From Poa pratensis (Eukaryota > Streptophyta > Magnoliopsida > Poales > Poaceae), in contig CAMZMU010000081.1 in the NCBI GenBank assembly GCA_947311845.1, forward strand, positions 3,382,701 through 3,446,700: a DNA stretch of 64,000 nt, read 5' to 3'. Both the position numbers and the translations under genes were made by a program. Shown one piece after another: positions 44,789 to 56,091 of the stretch (its first letter is position 1; each line of letters begins with the position of its first letter). The notes beneath the pieces are model-generated. The model did not search any database. It saw only the letters and a program-made list of their open reading frames with translations, and had not been told where the DNA came from.

Positions 44789-46409
44789 TGATACGTCTCC
44801 AACGTATCCATAATTTCTGCTGTTCCATGCTTATATTATACCATTTGCTACATGTTTTATATACACTTCGTATCACTTTTATGCATTTTCTGGGACTAAC
44901 CTATTAACAAGATGCCACAGTGCCAGTTCCCTGTTTTCTGCTGTTTTTGGTTTCAGAAAGTTACTTCTGGAAATATTCTCGGAATTGCACGAAACAAAAG
45001 GCCAGTCCCTATTTTTCCAGCACGTACACGGAGTCCGAAGGAGAGACGAAGAGAGCCACGAGGTGGCCAAACCACCAGGCGGCGCGCAGTGGGCCCAGCC
45101 GCGCCTGGTGGTTTGGGCCCCTCGGGGGTCCGCCGACATCGCCCCTTCGCCTATTTATTCCCCGAGACGCGAAAACCCTAAAACACCGAGCCTTTCATCC
45201 AGAACATATTCGCTGCCGCCGCCGTCGTCAACCCTAACTCGGGGGGTTCTGAAGCTCTTCCCGGCACCCTGCCGGAGAGGGGAATCATCACCGGAGGGCT
45301 CTACATCGCCATGCCCGCCTCCGGAGTGATGCGTGAGTAGTTCATCCTTGGACTATGGGTCCATAGCAGTAGCTAGATGGTTGTCTTCTCCACTTGTGCC
45401 ATCATGTTTAGATCTTGTGAGCTGCCTATCATGATCAAGATCATCTTATTGTAATGCTACATGTTGTGTTTGCTGGGATCTGACTTATATTGATACCTAT
45501 GTGGAGCTGAATATTATATTATCATGTCTATGTCATTTGTGATCTTGCATGCTCTCCGTTACTTGTTGAAGCCTTGGCCACGTGAATACTTGTAACTCCA
45601 AGAGGGGGTATTTATGCATGATAGTTGGGTTCAACCTCTATTTAACCTGGGATAGTGACAGCAAGTTCTAAGGTTGTAGATGTGTTGTTGCCACTAGGGG
45701 TAAAACAGCAATGCTTTATTCAAGGATGAATGTATTGTTTACATTACGCACATTACTTAATGCAATTGTCTGTTGCTTGCAACTTAATACTGGAAGGGGT
45801 ACGGATGTTAACCGGAAAGTGGACTATTTAGGCATAGATGCATGCTGGATAGCGGTCTATGTACTTTGTCGTAATGCCCAAATGAATCTCATAGTAGACA
45901 CCACAGCTCACACATGCATGTTATATGCACTTATCAATTGTCAATTGCCCAGCTGTAATTTGTTTACCCAGCATGTTAGTTATCTTATTGGAGAGACACC
46001 ACTAGTGAACTGTGGACCCCGGTCCATTCTTTTACATCTGAAATACAATCTACTGCAATCATTGTTCTCTACTGTTTTATGCAAACAAACATCATTTCCA
46101 TTCGATACGTTTAACCCTTTGTTTTCAGCAAGCCGGTGAGATTGACAACCTCACTGTTAAGTTGGGGCAAAGTAATTTGATTGTGTTGTGCAGGTTCCAC
46201 GTTGGCACCGGAATCCCTGGTGTTGCGCCGCACTACACTCCTCACCAACACCTTCGAAGCAAACCTCGTTTTCCTACTGGTCCGATTAAACCTTGGTTTC
46301 ATACTGAGGGAAAACTTACTGCTGCACTCATCATACCTTCCTCTTGGGGTTCCCAACTGACGTGTGACGTACAAGCATTGTTTCTGGCACTATTAACCTA
46401 GAGCCACCA
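44789..46409 (+). repeat. LTR 2 (middle, chimeric) of the tandem array
   Basis: 1621 bp. It follows LTR 3 at about ten differences along its length but follows LTR 1 at the last one (CAAGCATTG). This is the pattern expected of a junction LTR made by recombination between a 3' and a 5' LTR. Confidence 0.93.
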
Positions 46410-46419
46410 ACACGTTTTC

Positions 46420-46436
46420 TGGCGCCGTTGCCGGGG
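46420..46436 (+). promoter_or_regulatory. Primer-binding site for tRNA-Asp, internal copy 2
   Basis: TGGCGCCGTTGCCGGGG; the spacer from the LTR is one base shorter than in copy 1. Confidence 0.85.
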
Positions 46437-46594
46437 AAAACAGAATTGCTTCTGCAAGGGGAGTCTCTCACACCCAATCTCTTTACTTTGTTATTTGTCT
46501 TGCTTAGTTTATTTTTATTTAGTCTTGTTTGCTCTCTTTATCAAAAACACAAAAAAATTAGTTCCTTTTTATTTCGAATTACTATTATGACTAG

Positions 46595-47833
46595 TTGTTT
46601 TCAATGTCTTATCTCTATGAAACTGGGTCTCGTTATAAGAATTACCGCTTCTCTCCAAAAGGAAAACATCTATGGGAACAAATAAGAAGATTGAATGGTT
46701 TTGCTAAGAACTTGTGTTCTACATATGATGAATCCTACTGCTTTAATGAATCTCTTTGCTATAGAAGGCACAAACATCTCCCTTTCCAATGTGAGTATAC
46801 TGATAATGAAACCTTGGCTGCCTATGCTAAAGGAAACTATGATTTTGGTAATCTTGAACAAATTGAAGAGTTTATTGTTTTTAAGGGTGCCCTTGAAATT
46901 AGTTCTTATCTTGAACATAAAACTGATGCCCCTTATAAATCTGAATGTATTGCCATACTTAAATATTGTTGTGATACCTACAAGGATAATAATTCTTACA
47001 TTACTGAACATCTTGAGAGGATGTTTCCTCAAAAAGATGAAACTTGTGCCTTGCAGGAACCTGAGGAAGAGGAAATTGCTGAAACTGTGATCTCATTGGA
47101 TGAAAAAGAGGAGGAGAGTGAAGAACAAAAGGAGGATCTACCTTCTAATGACAGTAACTCTTCAACTCTTACACTATTTAATTGCCCTCCATGCCTACCT
47201 AAGGAGGAAAAATGCTATATTGTTGAATGTCATGATTCTATTGAAATATCTCCTTTTGATAAATTTGAAGTAACAAGCTCCTTGACTCAAGAGAAAGCAA
47301 AAATAACAGAAGTACCAAATATTTCCCCCAATGTTGTTTATGAAAATCCATGCTATTTTGATAAGTCTTATGATAATCCACTTTTTATTCCTAATTTCGA
47401 AATGCATGGTAATGAGAGTGTTTGCTTAGAAAATGTTTATGATAAAGCTCTAGATGATGGTCCTATGTTGCTTGATAATATTATTAATTCTACTATTGAG
47501 AGTGATCAATCAACTTGTTTCAATATGTCTAAAAGTGGGTTTGAAATTTTTGATCCCACTATCTTGCTTGATAAAAGTTATGTGTTTGTAGATCATAAAA
47601 AGCATGCTTTATGTGATAGTTATGTTGTTGAGTTTGTTTATGATGCTATTGAAAATTATTATGAGAGAGGGAAAGATGGTTTTAAAAGTTTTCATGTCAC
47701 TAAAATACCTCTCTTTGTGTTGGAAGTTTTAAAGTTGGATTTGTTGCATCTTCCTATGCTAGCTGCTTTATGCTTCAATGATTTGTTTTACTACAATATT
47801 CCTCTGCATAGGAAGTGGGTTAGACTCAGATGA
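46595..47833 (+). CDS. 412-aa ORF of unknown function (cargo type 2), copy 2
   Basis: The protein is identical to the product of 40867-42105, residue for residue as far as compared, and it has the same start and stop. It lies in the second internal region with its own primer site and 3' UTR. Identity over more than 1.2 kb shows the tandem duplication is very recent or maintained by conversion. See the copy-1 entry for composition and C-terminal motifs. No function can be assigned. Confidence 0.75.
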   Translation: MFSMSYLYETGSRYKNYRFSPKGKHLWEQIRRLNGFAKNLCSTYDESYCFNESLCYRRHKHLPFQCEYTDNETLAAYAKGNYDFGNLEQIEEFIVFKGALEISSYLEHKTDAPYKSECIAILKYCCDTYKDNNSYITEHLERMFPQKDETCALQEPEEEEIAETVISLDEKEEESEEQKEDLPSNDSNSSTLTLFNCPPCLPKEEKCYIVECHDSIEISPFDKFEVTSSLTQEKAKITEVPNISPNVVYENPCYFDKSYDNPLFIPNFEMHGNESVCLENVYDKALDDGPMLLDNIINSTIESDQSTCFNMSKSGFEIFDPTILLDKSYVFVDHKKHALCDSYVVEFVYDAIENYYERGKDGFKSFHVTKIPLFVLEVLKLDLLHLPMLAALCFNDLFYYNIPLHRKWVRLR

Positions 47834-47908
47834 TTTTGATATTTGCCTCTTGATGCTCTCTTTGTTTTTCAACTCTTATTCTTATGCGAGCATCATTAAA
47901 ATCCTAAA

Positions 47909-47955
47909 GCCTAGCTGAAAGGCATTAAAGAAAAGCACTTGTGGGAGATAACCCA
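47909..47955 (+). other. Conserved two-hairpin RNA cassette, internal copy 2
   Basis: Same sequence as the cassette at 42181-42227. Confidence 0.65.
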
Positions 47956-48566
47956 TGTGTCAAGGATTTTTGTTACTTCTGTAGCAACTCCTTTGTATCT
48001 TTATTTTATCGCAATGTTGTGCCAAGTAAAGTTCTATATTGAAAGTTGATGCAAGATTTGGATTTCTGCGCAGTGACAGATTTTTAGCTGTCACGGATTT
48101 GAGCTTATCTCCCTGTAGAAAATTCAAAAAATTCTGAGAAAAATCACGCATATTCCTGAGATATGTACGCAACTTTCATTATTTTAGGCCAGATCCATCT
48201 GAGCAACTTAAGTGCCTCGAAAAAATTCGTCATTCCAGACTGTTCTGTTTTTGACAGATTCTGCCTTTTGTTTTGCATTCGCTCTTTTACTGTGTTTGTG
48301 TGGATTTCTTTGCTCCACAAAGCATTGGTGGCTGTAGCTAATGTCCAGAAGCTTTGGGATTGATTGTATCATTACAGAATATGAGAATTTTTGATTATGC
48401 ACTAACCCTCTAATGAGAACTGTCTTGAGTTTGGTGTGAAGGAAGTTTTCAAGGATCAAGCGAGAAGGGTGATATTATGTGATCAAGAAGAGTGAAAAGC
48501 CTAAGCTTGGGGATGCCCCCGTGGTTCATCCCAACCATATTCAGAGAGACTCAAGCGTCTAAGCTT

Positions 48567-48587
48567 GGGGATGCCCAAGGCATCCCC
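48567..48587 (+). other. 9-bp stem hairpin in the 3' UTR, copy 2
   Basis: Arms GGGGATGCC and GGCATCCCC, loop CAA, as in copy 1. Confidence 0.7.
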
Positions 48588-50479
48588 TTCTTCATCAACA
48601 AACTTATCAGGTCATCTCTAGTGAAACTATATTTTAATTCTTTCACATCTTATGCGCTTTACTTGGAGCGTCTGTGTGTTTTTATTTTTGTTTTTGTTTG
48701 AATAAATTCGGATCCTAGCAATCCTTGTGTGGGAGAGAGACACGCTCCGCTTTTTCATGTGAATACTCATGTTCTTCACTTATATTTGTTGAGTATTCTT
48801 AACTAGCTACTGCAGTGCTTTTAGCTCCTGTTTTTCATGCATCTCTTCGAGCTGTTAGCACTTGTTTATAAATACTCTCTTGCTGCATTATATTATCATT
48901 TGGAGAGTTTATGTTTAATAAATTATTGGTGTTTGTTTGGAAGAAAGAAAATGCTACATGTAGTAGTTGGTATTGGAAAAGACATATGCATTCTTGTAGA
49001 TCATTGTCTTGTTTTGATTTGATGCTTTGCAATTGTTTTGAGCTCTCAAGTAGATCATGTTTAAGCTCTTGCATCATGTAGTTAAAGCCTAGTAGTGGAG
49101 AACTACCGTAGAGCTTGTTGAGACTTGGGATGCATATTTGTTCTCTCTAAGGTCTAGATATTTTCTGGTAAAATGTTTGAGCAACAAGGAAGACAGTGTA
49201 GAGTCTTATAATACTTGCAATATGTTTTTATGTGATTCTTGCTGTACCGGTTTATACTTGTGTTTGCTTCAAACAACCTTGCTAGCCTAAACTCTGTACT
49301 GAGAGGGAATGCTTCTCGTGCATCCAAAACTTGAGCCAAAACCCATGCCATTTGTGTCCACCATACCTACCTACTATGTGGTATTTCCTGCCATTCCAAG
49401 TAAATATTTCATGTGCTACCTTTAAACTATTCAAAACTTTATTACTCCTTATTTGTGTCAATGTTTTATAGCTCATGAGGAAGTATGTGGTGTTTTATCT
49501 TTCAATCTTGTCATTTACTTCTGACAGACTTTCACCTGGACTAGTGGCATATACATCCGCTTATCCAATAATTTGCAAAAAGAGCTGGCAACGGGGTGCC
49601 CAGCCCCAATTAATTACAACTTTCATTAATAATTCTCTTCACATGTTTTGCCCTGATTTATCAGTAAGCAACTTAATTTTGCAATAGACACTCCTCCATG
49701 GTATGTGAATGTTGGAAGGCACCCGAGGATTCGGTTAGCCATGGCTTGTGTAAGCAAAAGGTTGGGAGGAGTGTCATCTATAAAGAAACTAAAATACATG
49801 TGTAAACAAAAGAGAAGAGGGATGATCTACCTTGCTGGTAGAGATAACGTCCTTCATGGGAGCCGCTCTTTGAAAGTCTGGTTGACAAGGGGGTTAGAGT
49901 GCCCACTACCATTCGTTGACAACAACAAACACCTCTCAAATACTTATTTTGTGCTCTCTATATGCTTTCGAAAACTTAAAAAGCTCTAGCACATGATTTA
50001 ATCCCTGCTTCCCTCTGCGAAGGGCCTATCTTTTACTTTATGTTGAGTCAGTTTACCTACTCCTTTCTATCTTAGAAGCAAACACTTGTGTCAACTTTGT
50101 GTGCATTGATTCTTACATATTTACTTATTGCACTTGTTATATTGCTTTATGTTGACAACTATCCATGAGATATACATGTTACAAGTTGAAAGCAAATGCT
50201 GAAACTTAATCATCCTTTGTGTTGCTTCAATGCCTTTTACTTTGAATCTATTGCTTTATGAGTTACCTCTTATGCAAAACTTTTTGATGCTTGTCTTGAA
50301 AGTACTATTCATGAAAAGTTTTTGCTTATATGATTCATTGTTTACTCTTTATCTATTTGTTAGCAAACTATAGATCATTGCTTTGAGTCACTTCATTCAT
50401 GACATGAGCCTTGCAATATATTGATCAAGATTGTGTGAAAGCATGTCTCCTCAGAAATTATTTGTTGTTATCGTTTTAC

Positions 50480-50516
50480 CTACTCGAGGACGAGTAGAAC
50501 TAAGCTTGGGGATGCT
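50480..50516 (+). promoter_or_regulatory. PPT with adjoining hairpin, internal copy 2
   Basis: CTACTCG-AGGA-CGAGTAG followed by AAGCTTGGGGATGCT up to LTR 3. Confidence 0.7.
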
Positions 50517-52134
50517 TGATACGTCTCCAACGTATCCATAATTTCTGCTGTTCCATGCTTATATTATACCATTTGCTACATGTTTTATATACACTTCGTA
50601 TCACTTTTATGCATTTTCTGGGACTAACCTATTAACAAGATGCCACAGTGCCAGTTCCCTGTTTTCTGCTGTTTTTGGTTTCAGAAAGTTACTTCTGGAA
50701 ATATTCTCGGAATTGCACGAAACAAAAGGCCAGTCCCTATTTTTCCAGCACGTACACGGAGTCCGAAGGAGAGACGAAGAGCCACGAGGTGGCCAAACCA
50801 CCAGGTGGCGCGGTGGGCCCAGCCGCGCCTGGTGGTTTGGGCCCCTCGGGGGTCCGCCGACATCGCCCCTTCGCCTATTTATTCCCCGAGACGCGAAAAC
50901 CCTAAAACACCGAGCCTTTCATCCAGAACATATTCGCTGCCGCCGCCGTCGTCAACCCTAACTCGGGGGGTTCTGAAGCTCTTCCCGGCACCCTGCCGGA
51001 GAGGGGAATCATCACCGGAGGGCTCTACATCGCCATGCCCGCCTCCGGAGTGATGCGTGAGTAGTTCATCCTTGGACTATGGGTCCATAGCAGTAGCTAG
51101 ATGGTTGTCTTCTCCACTTGTGCCATCATGTTTAGATCTTGTGAGCTGCCTATCATGATCAAGATCATCTTATTGTAATGCTACATGTTGTGTTTGCTGG
51201 GATCTGACTTATATTGATACCTATGTGGAGCTGAATATTATATTATCATGTCTATGTCATTTGTGATCTTGCATGCTCTCCGTTACTTGTTGAAGCCTTG
51301 GCCACGTGAATACTTGTAACTCCAAGAGGGGGTATTTATGCATGATAGTTGGGTTCAACCTCTATTTAACCTGGGATAGTGACAGCAAGTTCTAAGGTTG
51401 TAGATGTGTTGTTGCCACTAGGGGTAAAACAGCAATGCTTTATTCAAGGATGAATGTATTGTTTACATTACGCACATTACTTAATGCAATTGTCTGTTGC
51501 TTGCAACTTAATACTGGAAGGGGTACGGATGTTAACCGGAAAGTGGACTATTTAGGCATAGATGCATGCTGGATAGCGGTCTATGTACTTTGTCGTAATG
51601 CCCAAATGAATCTCATAGTAGACACCACAGCTCACACATGCATGTTATATGCACTTATCAATTGTCAATTGCCCAGCTGTAATTTGTTTACCCAGCATGT
51701 TAGTTATCTTATTGGAGAGACACCACTAGTGAACTGTGGACCCCGGTCCATTCTTTTACATCTGAAATACAATCTACTGCAATCATTGTTCTCTACTGTT
51801 TTATGCAAACAAACATCATTTCCATTCGATACGTTTAACCCTTTGTTTTCAGCAAGCCGGTGAGATTGACAACCTCACTGTTAAGTTGGGGCAAAGTAAT
51901 TTGATTGTGTTGTGCAGGTTCCACGTTGGCACCGGAATCCCTGGTGTTGCGCCGCACTACACTCCTCACCAACACCTTCGAAGCAAACCTCGTTTTCCTA
52001 CTGGTCCGATTAAACCTTGGTTTCATACTGAGGGAAAACTTACTGCTGCACTCATCATACCTTCCTCTTGGGGTTCCCAACTGACGTGTGACGTACAAGC
52101 AATTGTTTCTGGCACTATTAACCTAGAGCCACCA
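50517..52134 (+). repeat. LTR 3 of the tandem array
   Basis: 1618 bp with 3'-type variants (CCAGTCCC, CACGTACACGG, CCTGGTGGTTTGGG, AGTAATTTG) and the undeleted CAAGCAATTG near its end. Confidence 0.93.
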
Positions 52135-52140
52135 CATCCC

Positions 52141-52495
52141 CATCGCCGCCATCGGGGATTTGGGATGGGAGAGGATTCGATTTTTTTTCTCTAGTATGCA
52201 AGTATGCGCAGGCTGGCGGGCTTTGCGGCTCGACATCTTCGGCCCCTAGACTTGACACGGAAGCCCGCTAGGCATTTTGCGGGACAGAGTTGCGGGGCGG
52301 CGTCACGGCGCTGCGGGCCGTCCCGCACCGCTGAAACCTGACTTCAGCCTTTGATGTTCTTATAATAGCAGTTTCTAGTTCAAGATCTAGTTATCTCAAC
52401 ATCTCAACTTCTTGGGGCCTTCAAGCGATGCTGCCTCTTTTATTCCCCTGCCTCCAAGGATTTTGCTGAAAACAGATACCTATATATTTTTCTTA
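52141..52495. other. Ancestral sequence between two LTR insertions
   Basis: Continues the locus broken at 39056. It contains a GC-rich patch (52200-52340) and then AT-rich sequence. An ATG on the minus strand at 52152 would open a short Ala/Gly-rich frame toward the insertion, but removing the element leads to a stop within a dozen codons, so no gene is claimed. Confidence 0.3.
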
Positions 52496-52500
52496 GCATC
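52496..52500. other. Target-site duplication GCATC, left copy
   Basis: Directly before the LTR at 52501; repeated at 60106-60110. Confidence 0.9.
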
Positions 52501-54212
52501 TGATGCATGTAAAATGCATACATGAACTTTGCACTTTAATTGCTTATATTCCAATCATATTTGCATCATATAAGGGTTATATCAATGTTTTATCATGATT
52601 TTGGAATACTTCATAGTTTTCCCATTTATTGGAATTAACCCTGCACAGGCAGAAAACCCTAGTTTTGTATTTTAATGTTTCAGGGACCCAAACGTCAACG
52701 AAATCACCTGGAAATTTACGGGCGTCAAATTTGGAAGGAAGAAGGACTACGGAAAAAGGAAGCGAGCAAACGGAGGCCTGAGGCCCAAACGAGCATGGCC
52801 CACGCGGCCACAGTACCAGGCCGCGTGGGACCCACCCGTTTGGGCCTCGTGGCTCCGTTGCCGTCGATCTTCGCTCCACCGCCTTCGTCTTGACCTAAAA
52901 ATGCCTATAAAAAAGGTCCCCCGACGTTCTCTGGAAGGAGCGCCGCACAAACACAGAAACACCGAAACGGAGATCAGGAGCTGCAGATTGGAGGGGAAAA
53001 CTCCGGCGGGACGCTGCCGGCGTGGTCTCCATCTTCTCCATCGACTCCTCCACCGTCTCCATGATGAAGAGGGAGTAGTCCACATCTGGACTATGGGTTT
53101 GTGGAAGTAACTTATGTATCTCTCCTCTCTTGAGCTTCACTAATTAGCACCGTATGAGCTGCTGAACATGATTACGGTCACTATTGTAATACCTTTGTGG
53201 TGGATCTTTATGAGTTAATATATGTTTGAGATTGCAATGTTTGTTTCAGTTATGAGTATAGATGCATATTATGTACCCCGTTCTTGTCTACTTGTTTTGA
53301 TCAAGCATGTTTTGAGAGTGTGTGTGGGGGAACGTGCATTAGTTGGATTAACGGGGGGTGGCTAGTGCAGTGAACGTGAGAGAAAGTTCTGATCCACTTT
53401 GGTATCTTTACCTTACTTTGTTACCTCACTAGGGATAAACTAAAATACCATGCTACCGGGGATGTGGGCGTGACCATTGCCACTACTCCATGACTAGATC
53501 TAGCATGTTCTTATTTTCACTTCATGTCATGATACTTAATGCTATACTCTGAGTTATCTTAATTACTGAGGTGTTACGATTTAGTTCGCATCTTGGTGGA
53601 GTATAAGAGAGGTTAATAACCAAAAGACCTCTATGTTAGGACGTGATGCACATATATCTAAGTAACTTGTTATCAAACCCTGTGTTGCAATCTCATATTT
53701 AACTTTGTGTTCCATTGTCTACCACTTTATAAAGAGAGAGTGCATTTGTGAAACCATGAACCCCAGTCCATTTTTAATCATAAGAAACACCTTTCCAACA
53801 CCATATACCACTTTTCTTTTTCAGCCATCATTAAATCCGAAAATACAAAAATACTTTTCATCTTGCATACATCATTTAAAAACCCAAAAATATCATTTAC
53901 CATTGCATCCACCACCATTGCATATTTATTTCTTGTTTGCATTGCATAACTATCTTGATATCATTCTTACACCTTGTGCTTGACAACCACAGGTGAGGTT
54001 GAGGACCAAAACATCTAACCTTGTTTTGTAGTAACCAAAAGAAGGATAAGAAGATAAATCTACCACTGCAGATTCCCCGAGAGTTCGATATTAAACCCTC
54101 GAGTCACCCTCGTGGGGAAAACTGTCTTCCACTTACTATACACTCTGCACTTGGAGTCTCAACCTAATCCCGTTTATTTGTGCAGGCATCAAGACTTGCT
54201 CATCGGGTATCA
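52501..54212 (+). repeat. 5' LTR of element 52501-60105
   Basis: 1712 bp with a clear TATA box (CCTATAAAAAAGG, about 52903). Confidence 0.93.
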
Positions 54213-54221
54213 AGACGTTTC

Positions 54222-54238
54222 TGGCGCCGTTGCCGGGG
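54222..54238 (+). promoter_or_regulatory. Primer-binding site for tRNA-Asp
   Basis: TGGCGCCGTTGCCGGGG, 9 nt after the LTR end. Confidence 0.85.
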
Positions 54239-54466
54239 AATCGTAGTTGAGAGATTTATCCAAGGGTGTGCATCATCGCATTCATCTCACAACAAAGTCA
54301 ACGTCACCAACTTGTGCTAACACCTAAGCTTGGGGAGGTTGTACCACCGTCTTATCCATCTTTACTTACAAAGCAATTTATTTGTTTTGTTAGTGTCATT
54401 GCATATCATATCATATTTATTTCAGTTTTGCATAAAAATTTAAAAATACCAAAAAAACTTGCTAAA

Positions 54467-55756
54467 ATGGGAGAAAGAACTAAGCTGTGTGACTACACAA
54501 ACACTCCTAATGATCAATTTATCACGAGAGCTATTGCCACACCTAAGATAAATGCTGAGAGTTATGAAGTAAGTCCTAGTTTGTTGAACTTGATAACTAG
54601 GGAACAATTTGGTGGTAGTGCTATGGAGGATGCCTCTATGCATCTTCATGATTTTGTTGAAATATGTGACATGCAAAAGTTTAAAAATGTGGAAAGTGAT
54701 ATTCTAAAACTGAAGTTATTTCCTTTTTCACTTAGAGGAAAAGCTAAAGAGTGGTTGCATTCCTTGTCATCTGGTAGTATTAATTCTTGGGATGATCTAA
54801 AAGAAGCTTTCATTAAGAAATATTATCCCCCTATTAAAATTTTGCAAAATAGAAACAACATCCTTTCTTTTAGGCAAAATGAAAATGAACATGTTGCTAT
54901 GGCTTGGGATAGGATAAAACTTATGCTTAGAACTTGTCCCTCACATGGAGTTAATGAATGGACCATATTACACTCTTTCTACAATGGTTTAAACTACATG
55001 TCTAGAAATATACTTGATTCTGCTGCTGGAGGTGCTTTTATGAGTAAGACTATAGTAGAAGCTAAAAACATATTGGAAAGCATTTACAAAACTATAGTCA
55101 ATGGCATACTGATAGGGCACTAATCCTTCTAAGAAAGTGAACTCTATGAAGAAACTAATGATCTGTCATCTAAAATGGATACTATTCTTGCTTTGCTTAA
55201 TAAACCTAGTGTTGAAAATGTTTCTTTGCAAGAACTAGTTGGTAACAATTCTGAAAATATTGATGTCAACTTCATTAGGAACTATGGTAATAATGGGTAT
55301 GGTAACAATAATTATAACTCTTATAATAAACCCCCATATGTGCCAAATAAATATGTTTCTAGTGACTTGGAAAACACCATTAGATCTTTTATATCTACCC
55401 AAAAAGAGCTTAATAAGGAATTTATCTCTAAGTTTGAAAAACAAGATGCTTTGTTTGAAAGGGTAGATCAGCTTACTAAGGAAGTCTCATCATTAAAGAG
55501 CATCATTACAGCCCAAAAACATGAGGAAACAATAAAATATTGCCAAGAGGTTATCAATAAGTCTTGGGAACACATTCATGAGCAAGAGAGAGTTGCTAAA
55601 CAATCTATTGGGGTAATGAAAGAGGTTGAAGTTGAGGAAGTTAAAATGCTTAATGAAGTCAAGGATCCTTTGCTTGACTTAGAAAATTGTAACTTGCATG
55701 AATTAATATCTATCTTACAAAAATTTGTAAGTGATCCTTCCATCAACACTTGCTGA
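54467..55756 (+). pseudogene. Gag polyprotein, two stops near the middle
   Basis: Gag forms the particle that packages element RNA. The start MGERTKLCDY at 54467 was preferred to the upstream Met at 54266, because the sequence before it is hydrophobic leader-like translation of the UTR. Residues 40-200 show a retrotransposon gag core: LINLITREQFGG-type spacing (here LLNLITREQFGG), FVEICD, LKLFPFSLRGKAKEWLHSL, INSWDDLKEAFIKKYYPP and TILHSFYNGLN with SAAGGAF. Stops TAA at 55121 and 55130 interrupt the frame, which resumes in phase from 55175 as an Asn/Tyr-rich stretch and a long coiled coil (about 55380-55640). There is no zinc knuckle. The frame ends at 55756 just before the protease remnant. 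Confidence 0.8.
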
Positions 55757-56030
55757 TGACTCTATTAAACATGCTTTGGGAAAAGTAAGTGATGTTATGG
55801 TAGAGTTACATATGACTTTTGTGCCTGTGGATTTTCTAATCATGGATATGGGGAATAAAACCTCTAGTCCTATTATTCTTGGAAGACCTTTTCTTCGTAC
55901 CACAGGTGCTATCATTGATTCAAAGGAAGGGAATGTAAAGTTTCAGTTTCCACACAAGAAGTGCATGGAACACTTTCCAAGGAAGAGGGAACCATCAAAG
56001 TTCAAGCTCCCTCATGAGCTTCATCCATAA
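55731..56030 (+). pseudogene. Retropepsin C-terminal remnant without the catalytic Asp
   Basis: In the +1 frame relative to gag, ADDSIKHALGKVSDVMVE, VPVDFLIMDMGNKTSS and PIILGRPFLRTTGAIIDSKE form the flap and C-terminal half of a Ty3/gypsy-type aspartic protease. The N-terminal strand with the catalytic Asp-Ser/Thr-Gly or Asp-x-Gly-Ala-Ser loop should come just before, but the gag coiled coil joins it directly. The active site has therefore been deleted. The reading ends in a Lys-rich tail. Confidence 0.75.
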
Positions 56031-56043
56031 ACAACAAGTAAGA

Positions 56044-56091
56044 AGCCTAGCTATATGGCTATAAAGAAAGCGCTTTGCGGGAGGCAACCCG
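56044..56091 (+). other. Conserved two-hairpin RNA cassette after the ORF
   Basis: Stem 1 AGCC-TAGCTATAT-GGCT, linker ATAAAGAAAGCGCTTTG, stem 2 CGGG-AGGCAA-CCCG. The outer pairs differ from the other families but remain complementary. Confidence 0.65.

Larger units (their letters stand above)
39062..52134 (+). mobile_element. Tandem LTR retrotransposon: LTR-internal-LTR-internal-LTR (13.07 kb)
   Basis: Three LTRs (39062-40680, 44789-46409, 50517-52134) alternate with two almost identical internal regions (40681-44788 and 46410-50516, about 4.1 kb each), all in plus orientation. Each internal region has its own tRNA-Asp primer site, a 412-aa ORF, the conserved hairpins and a polypurine tract. 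Flanks show ATCCC at 39057-39061 and at 52136-52140, one extra base from the LTR end, so the array sits in one target site. Such arrays arise by unequal recombination between LTRs. Only a few single-base differences between the internal copies were noticed, so the event is recent. No reverse transcriptase or integrase is present. Confidence 0.93.

Noticed and set aside
38790..52152. A minus-strand gene exon interrupted by the tandem retrotransposon
   Set aside because: An ATG and a plausible donor exist, but joining the flanks after removing the element and one target copy gives an early stop, and no protein family is recognised.
52577..53140. Antisense and sense frames of 70-112 aa near the LTR TATA box of element 52501
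   Set aside because: They lie in the LTR, recur in the 3' LTR with frame differences and lack motifs.
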